Both the position numbers and the translations under genes were made by a program. From contig JALCSB010000016.1 in NCBI GenBank assembly GCA_022653075.1, positions 1 through 40,616 of the forward strand: DNA of 40,616 nt. Direction: 5' to 3'. The stretch is from Intestinimonas sp. (GTDB lineage: Bacteria > Bacillota > Clostridia > Oscillospirales > Oscillospiraceae). Below the pieces are notes generated by a model. That model was given only the letters and a program-made list of their open reading frames with translations, searched no databases and was not told the origin of the DNA. Positions 31,533 to 39,703 of this stretch are shown here, piece by piece. Each line of letters starts with the position of its first letter. The first letter of the stretch is position 1.

Positions 31533-32396
31533 TCAGTGATTCAGGACCCCGGTGACCACGCGCCAGATTCCATGTGTATCCTGATAAGTATTAATGTTGG
31601 AAAATCCGCCGCGTCCTAAGATCAATTCTACATCGGGCGCCTGACCTATGCCGGCCTCAAAGGCCAGGGTACCTCCCGGGCGCAGCGCCTCTTTCCATTT
31701 TTCCGTAACCGCGCGGTAAAAATCGAGGCCATCCGCGCCGCCGTCCAGAGCCATATGCGGCTCATAATTCCGGACGGACCCGTCCAGCTCGGCAATCTCG
31801 CCCGTGCGAATATACGGCGGATTACAGGCGATCACGTTAAAATCGCCCAGGCCGGCATTTGGTACGCACAGTGCATCCGCCAGAATACAGGCGACCCGCC
31901 CGCTTAAATTGTTGCGGCGCATGTTCTGCCGGCAGATATGCAGTGCGTTTTCCGACAGGTCCGCCAGCACCGCCCTGCAATTTGGCGCATGGGTGGCCAC
32001 CGCCAGCCCAATGCAGCCGCTGCCGGCGCACAGGTCAAGCACCCGCGCGCCTTGTCCTGCGGCCCGGACAAGCTCGATAACCTTTTCCGCCAGTACCTCG
32101 GTATCCGGCCGCGGAACCAGCACATCCCGGGAGATATCCAAGGTAAGGCCATAAAATTCCCATTCACCAATGATATATGCTACCGGCTCCCCGGCAAGAT
32201 GACGCTTCAGAAGCTCTCTGGCCCGCTGCTCCACCTCATTGGAGGCATACAGGGTCATGTCCCGATAAAACTGCTCTCTCGTCTTTCCGGCAGCATAGGA
32301 CACCAGCTCCCGCGCCTCCAGCTGTGCTTGCTTATACCCTGCGGCCAGCAGGATTTGTCGAAATTCAAGATATAAATTATTGTATGTGGTCGCCAC
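31533..32396 (-). CDS. prmC: Peptide chain release factor N5-glutamine methyltransferase
   Basis: Methylates the GGQ glutamine of release factors RF1/RF2 using S-adenosylmethionine. The 287-residue protein has the N-terminal helical domain, the SAM-binding DLCAGSGCIGLAVA (121-134), and the catalytic NPPY at 192-195. Start codon GTG at 32396, with AAAAGGAG ten bases upstream. It lies between a DUF1385 gene and recA; DUF1385-prmC is a frequent Firmicutes pairing, usually near prfA and rpmE. Confidence 0.95.
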   Translation of the reverse strand: MATTYNNLYLEFRQILLAAGYKQAQLEARELVSYAAGKTREQFYRDMTLYASNEVEQRARELLKRHLAGEPVAYIIGEWEFYGLTLDISRDVLVPRPDTEVLAEKVIELVRAAGQGARVLDLCAGSGCIGLAVATHAPNCRAVLADLSENALHICRQNMRRNNLSGRVACILADALCVPNAGLGDFNVIACNPPYIRTGEIAELDGSVRNYEPHMALDGGADGLDFYRAVTEKWKEALRPGGTLAFEAGIGQAPDVELILGRGGFSNINTYQDTHGIWRVVTGVLNH

Positions 32397-32412
32397 TGTG
32401 ACACGGCTCCTT

Positions 32413-33387
32413 TTACCATTGATCCTTTCCCTTTTCCTCCGGGATAACTGCCTTTAGCGCCGCGATCCCCACCTCCATCATGCTGTCATCCGGCTCAAAG
32501 GTAGTCCAACGCTGAATGGCCATGCCGGGTTTCCGGACGGCACGGCAAAACAGGTTATCATGACCGCCCACATAGCGGTTCAGTTCCCAAGTAAAGCCTA
32601 CGATCAGCGGCAGAATCAGCAAATGTAGCCCCATGCGTACTAGCGTATTGGTGATATGAAGCGGTGTAAACAAAATGACAGAAGCCAGAATAGACACCAT
32701 TATCACAACAAATAGGAAGCTGGTTCCGCACCGGGGATGATGCTTGGGCTGGATGCGGACATTCTCTACCGTCAGGTCCAACCCCTTCTCATAACAGAAA
32801 ATCGTCTTATGCTCCGCGCCGTGATACTGAAACACCCGGTGGATATCTTTCATATGGGAACAGAGAATCAAATACCCCAGAAAGATCACCACACGCAGAA
32901 TGCCCTCAGCCACGCTGCGCCCCCACAGCGGGAAGCCCGGGACGGCCAGCGCGATTAGGCCGGACAGCAGTGTGGGCAATAGAATGAATAAACCCACGGA
33001 AAACCCGATGCCCAGTACTACGGCCAAGCTGACAAAAAAGGACGCGGCCTTCTCACTGCCCAGATGTTTGTCCAGCCAGTCCTCCAATTTGGAGGACTGT
33101 TCCGGCTCGTCGTCCTCTGGATAAAATTCCGCAGAGTACATAAGCGCCTTCACACCGGTGGCCATGGAGACGCAGAAACCAGCCACCCCCCGAATCACAG
33201 GCAGGCCCAAAATAGGGTACCGCTCTTTGATAAGCTTACGCTCCTCCACCTGAATTTCCATCTCTCCGTCCGGCTTGCGTACCACCACGGCCTTTTTATC
33301 CGGACCCAGCATCATGATTCCTTCAATAAGTGCCTGTCCGCCGATCATGGTGCGAAAAGAGGGACAGGTCTTGTTTTCTTCGGGCAT
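32413..33387 (-). CDS. DUF1385 (YqhQ-like) membrane protein
   Basis: A 324-residue protein with the family hallmarks: N-terminal GGQALIEGIMMLGP (near 16-29), four to five membrane helices (about 95-115, 120-150, 160-178, 225-265), and the conserved HGAEHKTIFCYE segment with HHPRCGTSFL. Function is unknown; the His/Glu-rich motif suggests metal binding, which is inference. AAGGAG precedes the ATG. It is the first gene of the DUF1385-prmC-recA-recX-rimO-pgsA run behind its own promoter. Confidence 0.9.
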   Translation of the reverse strand: MPEENKTCPSFRTMIGGQALIEGIMMLGPDKKAVVVRKPDGEMEIQVEERKLIKERYPILGLPVIRGVAGFCVSMATGVKALMYSAEFYPEDDEPEQSSKLEDWLDKHLGSEKAASFFVSLAVVLGIGFSVGLFILLPTLLSGLIALAVPGFPLWGRSVAEGILRVVIFLGYLILCSHMKDIHRVFQYHGAEHKTIFCYEKGLDLTVENVRIQPKHHPRCGTSFLFVVIMVSILASVILFTPLHITNTLVRMGLHLLILPLIVGFTWELNRYVGGHDNLFCRAVRKPGMAIQRWTTFEPDDSMMEVGIAALKAVIPEEKGKDQW

Positions 33388-33427
33388 AAATAGTAGGTCT
33401 CCTTAACCTTAATTAGACACTTCTGAA

Positions 33428-33456
33428 ATTTTATCAGACTTAAAGCGAGAATGCAA
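33428..33456 (-). promoter_or_regulatory. Promoter of the DUF1385-prmC-recA run
   Basis: Minus strand TTGCAT (33456-33451), 17-base spacer, TAAAAT (33433-33428), 40 bases before the DUF1385 start. It fits exactly in the short gap after the sensor kinase gene. Confidence 0.75.
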
Positions 33457-33470
33457 GCGCAATGTCGAAC

Positions 33471-34883
33471 TTACGTTCCTATGGGAAGACTGATTGTGAC
33501 AACACAGCCACCACCCTCGGCATTACCGATGTCCAGCTTCCCGTTATGACGGGTGATGATCTCGTCACATACGGCAAGGCCGATACCACTGCCCCTCGCC
33601 TTCGATCTTCCTTTATAGAATTTATATTTTACATGAGGCAGTTCATCCTCGGGAATACCGGGGCCATAGTCGCGGATGGTAATGGCCACCATATTCCCTT
33701 CCCGGCGGATGGCGGTATCGACACGTTTGCCGGAACCGCCATGTTTGCTGGCGTTGTCCAAAAGATTACAGAATACTTGACGCATCCGCTCGGGATCGCC
33801 TGGAATCGGCGGAAATTCTTCCTCACAGTCGGTATGGTTCAGAACAATACCCTCCTTTTTGAAAAATTCCCGGTAAGTATAAACCGCATCCTCCAGTTCC
33901 GCCTTGATATCCATGGGTTCAATGGACAGGGTAAACCGCCCGTCCTCGATCCGGGAAAACTCCAGAAGCTCCTCCACCATATTGGTTAGGCGCCGGGCTT
34001 CGCTGACAATGATGGACATACCCTTACGCACATCCTCCGCGTCCCTCACCTCACCGTTCATAATCGTTTCGGCCCATCCGTTGATGGCGGTCAGCGGCGT
34101 GCGCAGCTCATGGGAGACCGATGATATGAATTCCGATTTCATTTTTTCCGACTGGCTAATCTTCATGGACATATCGTTAATGGCGTCGGTCAGATCACCG
34201 ATCTCGTCGTCATATTTTTTCTCCATCTGGATACCGTAGCTGCCGCCGGCAATCCGTTTGGCCGTGTCTGTAATGGCGGCCACCGGCTCCACAATGGAGC
34301 GCACAAAATAGAGGTTGGAAAAATACACCATGGATACAATCATCGCACCGATGGCCAGCGCGATGCCCGCAATGAGAATCACCTGCTGGTCCACATGGCT
34401 CAGCGAGCTGACCATACGCACCACGCCCACCACACGGCCATTATTGAGTATGGGAGCGGATACGGCGATGATCCGTTCCTTGGTCTGCTGGGAACGGCCC
34501 ATCCACGGGCTGGTGCCGTCCGTCGTGTCCTCCATGGCCCGTTCCACATCGGGTGTATTCGGGTAAGAACCAGCGATGGTCAATCCATTTGAGGAATAAT
34601 TAACGGTGCCCTGACTGCTGAGAAACTGCAATTCCAGCACGTCCTTTTCCTCAAAGGTCTCCGCCGTCGTGCGCGCGGCCTGCAAATAGCTGGTCTCCGT
34701 AGTATAGGACCGAAAAAAACTCACGGTAGATTTTACCTTTGCCTCCATGCTGATGCTCATATTGGAATAAAAATAGCTGGCCATGGCAGCCGAAAAAGCC
34801 GCCACGGCAAACAAGACGATCAGCAGCAGCACGGAAATACTATTCACCATCCAGCGTCTGCGGATTCCCTTGCTCTTCGACAC
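33471..34883 (-). CDS. Two-component sensor histidine kinase
   Basis: A 470-residue membrane kinase of PhoR/WalK type. TM1 is about 13-36, an extracellular sensing domain about 37-165, TM2 about 168-195, then HAMP, HisKA with phosphoacceptor H258 in SVSHELRTPL, and the ATPase with NLLDNASKHGG, DYGPGIP and GSGIGLAVCDEI. The start is GTG at 34883. It follows its response regulator by 44 bases. The signal is unknown; the first gene of the operon is a lipoprotein that might share the sensing role. Confidence 0.93.
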   Translation of the reverse strand: MSKSKGIRRRWMVNSISVLLLIVLFAVAAFSAAMASYFYSNMSISMEAKVKSTVSFFRSYTTETSYLQAARTTAETFEEKDVLELQFLSSQGTVNYSSNGLTIAGSYPNTPDVERAMEDTTDGTSPWMGRSQQTKERIIAVSAPILNNGRVVGVVRMVSSLSHVDQQVILIAGIALAIGAMIVSMVYFSNLYFVRSIVEPVAAITDTAKRIAGGSYGIQMEKKYDDEIGDLTDAINDMSMKISQSEKMKSEFISSVSHELRTPLTAINGWAETIMNGEVRDAEDVRKGMSIIVSEARRLTNMVEELLEFSRIEDGRFTLSIEPMDIKAELEDAVYTYREFFKKEGIVLNHTDCEEEFPPIPGDPERMRQVFCNLLDNASKHGGSGKRVDTAIRREGNMVAITIRDYGPGIPEDELPHVKYKFYKGRSKARGSGIGLAVCDEIITRHNGKLDIGNAEGGGCVVTISLPIGT

Positions 34884-34927
34884 TGCTGCTCACCGTCCTT
34901 TTCTCCGCCTCTTCTTAAGCACATGGA

Positions 34928-35614
34928 TTAGAAGCCCCACTTATAGCCATAGCCCCACACCGTCGTAATATAAACCGGACTTGTGGGATCGTCTTCAATC
35001 TTAATTCGGAGACGGCGGATATTTACATCCACAATTTTCAGTTCCCCGAAATAGTCGCGTCCCCAGACCGCGTCCAGAATTTCCTCCCTGGAAAGCGCTT
35101 TGCCGGGGTTGTCCATAAACAGCTTAATGATGGAATACTCCACCTGGGTAAGCTTAATTCGTTTTCCTTTTTTTTCCAAAGTTCGGTTGCGTGTATTAAG
35201 CAGGAAAGGCGGTTGGCTGATCTCCCCTGTGTTCTCCGGCGTATCGCCGCCCGCACGGCGATACAATGCGTCAATTCGCGCCGTCAGTTCGGCGGGAGAA
35301 AACGGCTTGGTCACATAGTCGTCGGCACCAGTCATGAGGCCGGTTACCTTATCCATCTCCTGCGTACGGGCACTGAGCATAATGATGCCAATTTTAGAAT
35401 CGCTGGCCCGGATGCGGCGGCAGACCTCAAACCCGTCGATATCGGGCAGCATAATATCCAGCAGCGCCACTTTAATATCCGGATTTCGCCGCAGCTGCGC
35501 CAGCGCTTCTTCTCCCGTCTCGGCTTCAACGGCCTCATAACCGGCCCGCTTCAGATTGATGACCACAAAGCTGCGGATGTTCGCCTCATCCTCCAGCACC
35601 AATACTTTTTTCAA
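34928..35614 (-). CDS. OmpR/PhoB-family response regulator
   Basis: A 228-residue transcription factor: receiver with acidic pocket EDE (8-10), phosphoacceptor D53 in LLDIMLPDIDG, TKPF lysine, and a C-terminal winged helix (LTQVEYSIIKLFMDNPGK through ITTVWGYGYKW). The start codon is TTG with AAAGGGG about nine bases upstream. It sits 20 bases after the lipoprotein and before the kinase, so the pair is almost certainly cognate. Targets are unknown. Confidence 0.94.
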   Translation of the reverse strand: MKKVLVLEDEANIRSFVVINLKRAGYEAVEAETGEEALAQLRRNPDIKVALLDIMLPDIDGFEVCRRIRASDSKIGIIMLSARTQEMDKVTGLMTGADDYVTKPFSPAELTARIDALYRRAGGDTPENTGEISQPPFLLNTRNRTLEKKGKRIKLTQVEYSIIKLFMDNPGKALSREEILDAVWGRDYFGELKIVDVNIRRLRIKIEDDPTSPVYITTVWGYGYKWGF

Positions 35615-35634
35615 ACGTCTCTGCCCCTTTCTGC

Positions 35635-36999
35635 TTAGCCCCTGCTGGTCCAGTCCGGCTGGATGAGGTTAAACCGGCTCACCGCATCTGTCTCATTCAG
35701 CCCGCACTGCCAGCTGTTCTGCGTAAATTCCGCGCAATAAATTGTATCGCTTTCCCGTTTCAGAATAAACCGGCGATTCAATGTGGCACGGCTCTCCCGG
35801 TTAATACCGGTCAGCTCATAAATCGTCAGAAAGCTTTTCGGCGTCGTATTCTCGTCCCCGGTCCAGTAAGAAAACACCACGGCCCGTTCGCCGCTGAGCA
35901 CATCCCTTCTGGAAACGGTAATGCAGCCCTTCCAGCTTTCTGGCAGAATAAAATACCAGCCGCCGTCACCGTTATAATAGGTCCGGAAAATGTCGTAGGA
36001 CGTTCCATTTAAATCATATTGCTGCCACAGCACGGACCAAAAATTATCTGCGCTGCTTGATTTTTGATATTCTGGGAGCGCGGTCGGTTTCGGCAGTTCC
36101 AGAACGCCGTCGCCGTTAATGTCCTGACCGGCAATACTGGTATTCAGGCGATAGGTACAGTCGCTGCGCCCCGTCTCCTGATTCAACGTAATGTTGGAAA
36201 GTTCATCATTCTTATAGGCAAAAATATCGGTAACCGCACCGCCGCTTGATACTCCTGAGGTCACAAACAGGGCCGGCACGGAGTTTTGCAGGTACGCAGT
36301 GCGTCGGGCCGTAATCCCTGTGATATCCTTGGACATAGGCGCCGTGGAGCTCAGGGCCATGGCCGCGCCGTCGTAGTCAAACAGCTGTGCCAAGCTGTTG
36401 TCCTCCACGGTATCCACATAGAGGACAATAATCTCTTTCTGTCCATCCTGATCAATGTCGCAGATCGCATAATCTGTATAACGGGTGAGCATCATCTCAT
36501 TGACGCTGTCACCACGTACGGAATAAGCACCAAGGGTGTAAACCAGATTGCTGATCTGCCAGTTTATCACCAATTCCTTATCACAATATCCGTTTTGGTT
36601 CTTATATCCGTCCAAATCCTCGTAAGCAACTGCGTTAATGGCTGTCCCGGACCCCTCGATCTTGCTTTGCAGTACATACTCCTGCGCGTCATTTTGGCTA
36701 TAGATATAGATCTTCATGGGTTCTTCATCCGTGGGCACCCGAAAAAAAGCTACGGCCTCCTGAATGCCATCCCCGTCCAGATCCACCAGCTGCACAGGCT
36801 GCGTATTGCTGCCACGCAGTGGAGCTGCATACTCCGCGCCCGTTTTCAGCACATCGTCGAGCTGCGTCTGCAGACTGCGGAAATCCTCCGGCGGCTGCGG
36901 CAGAGCGTAAAGCTCATCCGTGGACTGAAACAGGCACCCGGACAGCAGCAACATCAGCGCTCCGGCCAGTATGGCGGACAGGAGCCATCGCTTCTGCAT
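35635..36999 (-). CDS. Lipoprotein with calcium-type repeat motifs
   Basis: A 454-residue surface lipoprotein of unknown role. The signal peptide MQKRWLLSAILAGALMLLLSGC ends in lipobox LLSGC with lipidated C22. At least three DxDxDGxxE motifs occur at 73-81 (DLDGDGIQE), 181-189 (DIDQDGQKE) and 293-301 (DINGDGVLE), with a related DLDG at 128-131; they resemble the calcium loops of FG-GAP/VCBS beta-propeller repeats. The ATG at 36999 follows GGAAGGGG; a longer frame to 37095 is rejected because the signal peptide starts here. It leads the lipoprotein-regulator-kinase operon, so it may be part of the sensing system. Confidence 0.75.
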   Translation of the reverse strand: MQKRWLLSAILAGALMLLLSGCLFQSTDELYALPQPPEDFRSLQTQLDDVLKTGAEYAAPLRGSNTQPVQLVDLDGDGIQEAVAFFRVPTDEEPMKIYIYSQNDAQEYVLQSKIEGSGTAINAVAYEDLDGYKNQNGYCDKELVINWQISNLVYTLGAYSVRGDSVNEMMLTRYTDYAICDIDQDGQKEIIVLYVDTVEDNSLAQLFDYDGAAMALSSTAPMSKDITGITARRTAYLQNSVPALFVTSGVSSGGAVTDIFAYKNDELSNITLNQETGRSDCTYRLNTSIAGQDINGDGVLELPKPTALPEYQKSSSADNFWSVLWQQYDLNGTSYDIFRTYYNGDGGWYFILPESWKGCITVSRRDVLSGERAVVFSYWTGDENTTPKSFLTIYELTGINRESRATLNRRFILKRESDTIYCAEFTQNSWQCGLNETDAVSRFNLIQPDWTSRG

Positions 37000-37103
37000 A
37001 ACAGCACTTCCCCTTCCTTCAAGAAAGCTCCCGACGCGGAATATGCAGAAGTCAGCAGTCGTCCACGTCACATGGTCGCACGGTTCATTAAACAATCATT
37101 TTA

Positions 37104-37112
37104 ATCATACCA
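37104..37112 (-). promoter_or_regulatory. Possible extended -10 promoter of the lipoprotein-TCS operon
   Basis: Minus strand TGGTATGAT, an extended -10, about 105 bases before the lipoprotein start; no good -35 at the right spacing. Confidence 0.35.
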
Positions 37113-37172
37113 TAGTTTTTCCTTTTTGAATATGGTTTTTTATTTTTCTCCCTGTCTTTTTCAAATTAGGAC

Positions 37173-37201
37173 TTGCCATACCGGATTCTCTCGTGTATAA
37201 T
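37173..37201 (+). promoter_or_regulatory. Promoter upstream of the tRNA-Leu pair
   Basis: TTGCCA (37173-37178), 17-base spacer, TATAAT (37196-37201). It lies 33 bases before the truncated tRNA-Leu, the usual place for a tRNA promoter, so the intact tRNA 220 bases downstream probably still depends on it. Confidence 0.75.
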
Positions 37202-37234
37202 GTAACTCGTTTCCGGTCTATACGTCAGCTATTT

Positions 37235-37278
37235 GCCGGTGTGATGGAATTGGCAGACGTGCGGGACTCAAAATCTTG
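37235..37278 (+). pseudogene. Truncated tRNA-Leu(CAA), 5' part
   Basis: The first 44 bases match a tRNA-Leu through the anticodon arm: GCCGGTG, the GGAATTGGCAGAC D arm also found in the intact gene, and anticodon loop CTCAAAA (CAA). After CTTG the sequence becomes unrelated; there is no variable arm, T arm or CCA. It has the same anticodon as the intact tRNA-Leu 144 bases downstream but different D- and anticodon-stem bases, so it is a separate, broken gene. Confidence 0.85.
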
Positions 37279-37421
37279 TTCGTCTATTCACAGGCGTTTT
37301 TGTAAAACCCTTGGAATTACAGCTTCTTTTCAACTGAATAACTGCATTTAGTTTTAATATCCCTCCCGCATATCCCTCCAAAATCAGAGATATGCAGGAC
37401 ACAGGGAATTAAAATATAAAT
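37279..37421 (+). other. Spacer between broken and intact tRNA-Leu with repeats
   Basis: No gene. It holds a 10-base direct repeat ATATCCCTCC (37357-37366 and 37370-37379) and an overlapping hairpin GCATATC/GATATGC (37368-37374, 37389-37395). Such short repeats beside a tRNA resemble recombinase arm or core sites, but this is inference. Confidence 0.5.
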
Positions 37422-37506
37422 GCCGGTGTGGCGGAATTGGCAGACGCACCGCACTCAAAATGCGGCGGAGCAATCCGTGCCGGTTCGAGTCCGGCCACCG
37501 GCACCA
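37422..37506 (+). tRNA. tRNA-Leu(CAA)
   Basis: An 85-nt class II tRNA: acceptor GCCGGTG with CACCGGC, anticodon stem CCGCA/TGCGG with loop CTCAAAA (CAA), a long variable arm (CGGAGCAATCCG), T arm CCGG TTCGAGT CCGG, encoded CCA. An integrase gene ends 39 bases past its 3' end, so it is the likely attachment gene of the element to the right. Confidence 0.95.
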
Positions 37507-37514
37507 GAATTTTC

Positions 37515-37546
37515 AGCCCTGAACTTCCAGAGTTCAGGGCTTTTTT
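37515..37546 (+). terminator. Terminator of tRNA-Leu, overlapping the integrase stop
   Basis: AGCCCTGAACT pairs perfectly with AGTTCAGGGCT around a five-base loop and is followed by a six-T run (37541-37546). The T run touches the integrase stop codon at 37545-37547, so the two converging transcripts meet here. Confidence 0.92.
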
Positions 37547-39050
37547 ACTGCCCGATAGTCTGTACTCTGGTGTTTTCCGGGTAAAATGCGAGAATTGCAT
37601 TTGCCGACGAAACCTTGCTGCTATAATCAAGGTGGGTGTAAATATTCGATGTCGTTCCGATGTCGCTATGCCCCAGCCACTCCTGAATCTCTTTCAGGCT
37701 GACGCCGTTGGCGTAAAGAAGGCTGGCACAGCTATGGCGGAGATCGTGGAAACGGATTTTTTTCAATCCGTGGTTTTTCAATACAATCTCGAAATGCTGG
37801 GTGATGAAGTTTGGTTTAACAAGTTCGCCCATTGCATTTACATAGATATAATCCAGATATTCTTTGCAATAGGCAGCACCGCATACCTTTTGATTGACAA
37901 GCTGCTCTTGCTTCAATCGCCGCAGCAGTTCTTCAAAGGGCGGGACCAACGGTAAGGTCCGGTAACTGGACTTTGTTTTCGTCCGGTCCTTCTGTACGGT
38001 GATGTTCTTGCCATCCACATTGACTTGCGTAACGGTATGCTTTATGCTGATTGTCTTTTTTTCAAAGTCAATCGCATCCCATTTCAGTCCGACTACCTCG
38101 CTCCGCCGCAGTCCGTAAAATGCGGCAAGAATAACGCCCAGCTCAATGGGGTCTCCCTTTACAGTCTTGAAAAGAGTTTCCAGCTCTTGCTGGTTGTAAA
38201 TCGTCGCAAGGTATTTGTCCTTCCGGGGCCGCTCTACACGGTCAGCGGGGTTCGACTTAATGAGGCCGATCTGGAACGCATACTGCAAGCATTTACGGAT
38301 GTTGGCGTGGCGATGAATTACGGTATTAGCCGTAAGTCCTTTACCAAGCTCAAATTGATAGTAATCCTGAATGTGCTTGGGGTGTTTCTCCAGGTCCTGC
38401 AAGGTAAGCATTTTGTCTTTGAAGTATGGGACAATGCTTCCCTTGATGGAATTGGCATAGGATGAATAGGTGGTCAACTCGACACTACTTTTCATCATTT
38501 CCAGCCATTCCAGAATAAAATCGGTAAAGAGTATGGGGGCTTCATCTGCACATGGGTTGATATGAGCCACAGGGTTTTCCTTCAGCCATGTCAACTCAAC
38601 GGCGTATTGAAATGCCGCCACGATTATCTCGTGGTATTGCAGCAACTCCTGCGAAGAAGCCTCGCGTTCTTGCCTTTCATAGCGATAAAATGACTCCAGA
38701 TCGCGTCCGGTCATTTTGAGCAGACCAATGGGATGCTTCTCAAAAAAAGGCTCAATCTGACTTCTAACATCGTAGGCATATTCTGCGTATGTACTTGGGC
38801 TAAAGGAAAAAGCATTTTCTTTCAGCCACTTACTCAAAAAAATGTGAAACGGCACATCTGCGTTTTCCAGCAGGTTTTCGGGGTTAAATTCTTTTCGGGT
38901 CTTGAGCAGCATTGCTTCAGCCCGCTTTTTATTGCCCTTTACGGCAAGTCCTGTGCTGATAGATTTGCTTTTTCGTTTACCGTCAGCACCTTTCCAGCTT
39001 AATATCATCTGGAAATATCCATTTTGTTCTCTCAGGTGGCCTGCTACCAT
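37545..39050 (-). CDS. int: Tyrosine site-specific integrase with two core-binding domains
   Basis: Integrates and, with Xis, excises the element. The 501-residue protein has an N-terminal arm-DNA-binding domain (about 1-56), two successive SAM-like core-binding domains (about 66-167 and 172-275), and a C-terminal catalytic domain with R315 (YGLRRSE), H435-R438 (HDLRH), H461 (LGHS) and nucleophile Y471 (NIYTHLD). The two core-binding domains align along their length: STYAEYAYDVRSQIEPFFE with TTYSSYANSIKGSIVPYFK, and FQYAVELTWLKENPVA with LQYAFQIGLIKSNPAD. Usual relatives have one and are about 400 residues. Three ATGs follow GGAGG; the third (39050) has the best spacing. Confidence 0.94.
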   Translation of the reverse strand: MVAGHLREQNGYFQMILSWKGADGKRKSKSISTGLAVKGNKKRAEAMLLKTRKEFNPENLLENADVPFHIFLSKWLKENAFSFSPSTYAEYAYDVRSQIEPFFEKHPIGLLKMTGRDLESFYRYERQEREASSQELLQYHEIIVAAFQYAVELTWLKENPVAHINPCADEAPILFTDFILEWLEMMKSSVELTTYSSYANSIKGSIVPYFKDKMLTLQDLEKHPKHIQDYYQFELGKGLTANTVIHRHANIRKCLQYAFQIGLIKSNPADRVERPRKDKYLATIYNQQELETLFKTVKGDPIELGVILAAFYGLRRSEVVGLKWDAIDFEKKTISIKHTVTQVNVDGKNITVQKDRTKTKSSYRTLPLVPPFEELLRRLKQEQLVNQKVCGAAYCKEYLDYIYVNAMGELVKPNFITQHFEIVLKNHGLKKIRFHDLRHSCASLLYANGVSLKEIQEWLGHSDIGTTSNIYTHLDYSSKVSSANAILAFYPENTRVQTIGQ

Positions 39051-39139
39051 CATCATTCCTCCTTTTTGCAGCAGCTATATTCACCCGCTGTTGACGGTAT
39101 CATCGTACCATCGCCCTGTAAATGTAGCAAGGATATGAA

Positions 39140-39361
39140 TTAGCTTCGTCTGATGATGTGCAAGTAATTCAATATGTGAAGTTTGGGAATTTTGTAGGTT
39201 CGGCCCACGCGGAAATGTTCAATGCTGTTTTCCTGCAACAATCGGTAGGCAGACTTCTCGCTGATCCCCAGCATTTTGCTCATTTGTGCGACGCTGACAA
39301 TATCGGGATAGTTTGAAAAAACCATGCTGTAAGCGTCTTTCTGAGATATTGACATACTCAT
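39140..39361 (-). CDS. xis: Excisionase-like helix-turn-helix protein
   Basis: A 73-residue basic protein with a MerR/excisionase-type helix-turn-helix (about 21-45: IVSVAQMSKMLGISEKSAYRLLQ) followed by the wing FRVGRTYKIPK. Xis proteins bend attachment-site DNA so the integrase excises instead of integrating. The ATG at 39361 has GAGGAGG upstream; an earlier frame start at 39412 would lie in the leader hairpin and is rejected. It lies 89 bases upstream of int. Confidence 0.85.
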   Translation of the reverse strand: MSMSISQKDAYSMVFSNYPDIVSVAQMSKMLGISEKSAYRLLQENSIEHFRVGRTYKIPKLHILNYLHIIRRS

Positions 39362-39395
39362 AATGAACACCTCCTCAGCGTGGAGAATGTCAAAA

Positions 39396-39459
39396 TAGAA
39401 AAGCAGCCGCACCGATAAAGTAGAGGGTATATGCTAACCTACAAGTCGGTACGGCTGCT
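39396..39459 (-). promoter_or_regulatory. Terminator-like leader hairpin upstream of xis
   Basis: On the minus strand AGCAGCCGTACCGA pairs with TCGGTGCGGCTGCT (14 pairs, one G-U) across a 30-base loop and is followed by TTTCTATTTTG, 41 bases before the xis start. It would stop transcription before xis-int unless bypassed, a plausible attenuation point; a TATAAT-like box lies just upstream (39467-39462). Confidence 0.65.
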
Positions 39460-39475
39460 GTATTATAATTTGATT

Positions 39476-39658
39476 TCAATTCGTCACATTTGCCACGCAC
39501 CCCTGACGATGGGAACATTCCTGGTCTCCGCTGGCGCGGCTGTCATAACTCCGCAGCGTCGTTTTTCTCGTGCGCCGCAGGGTTCCCCCCAAGTCTTTAG
39601 GAGGCCGTGAGGAAGTATCTTTAAGCCCCCATGCAGTCATCGCACCCCAAAGTGCCAA
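39476..39658 (-). CDS. Doubtful small reading frame (60 residues)
   Basis: A TTG-initiated frame giving a polar, Arg/Ser-rich 60-residue peptide ending HRQGCVANVTN. It lacks a ribosome binding site at proper spacing and has no recognisable domain. Its place between the sigma-like gene and xis is where mobile elements often carry a small regulatory gene, which is the only reason to keep it. Confidence 0.2.
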   Translation of the reverse strand: MALWGAMTAWGLKDTSSRPPKDLGGTLRRTRKTTLRSYDSRASGDQECSHRQGCVANVTN

Positions 39659-39703
39659 CTCTAGGTTTCAGGCTTGCGTTGATCGCTCAGGACAGCCTGT
39701 TCA

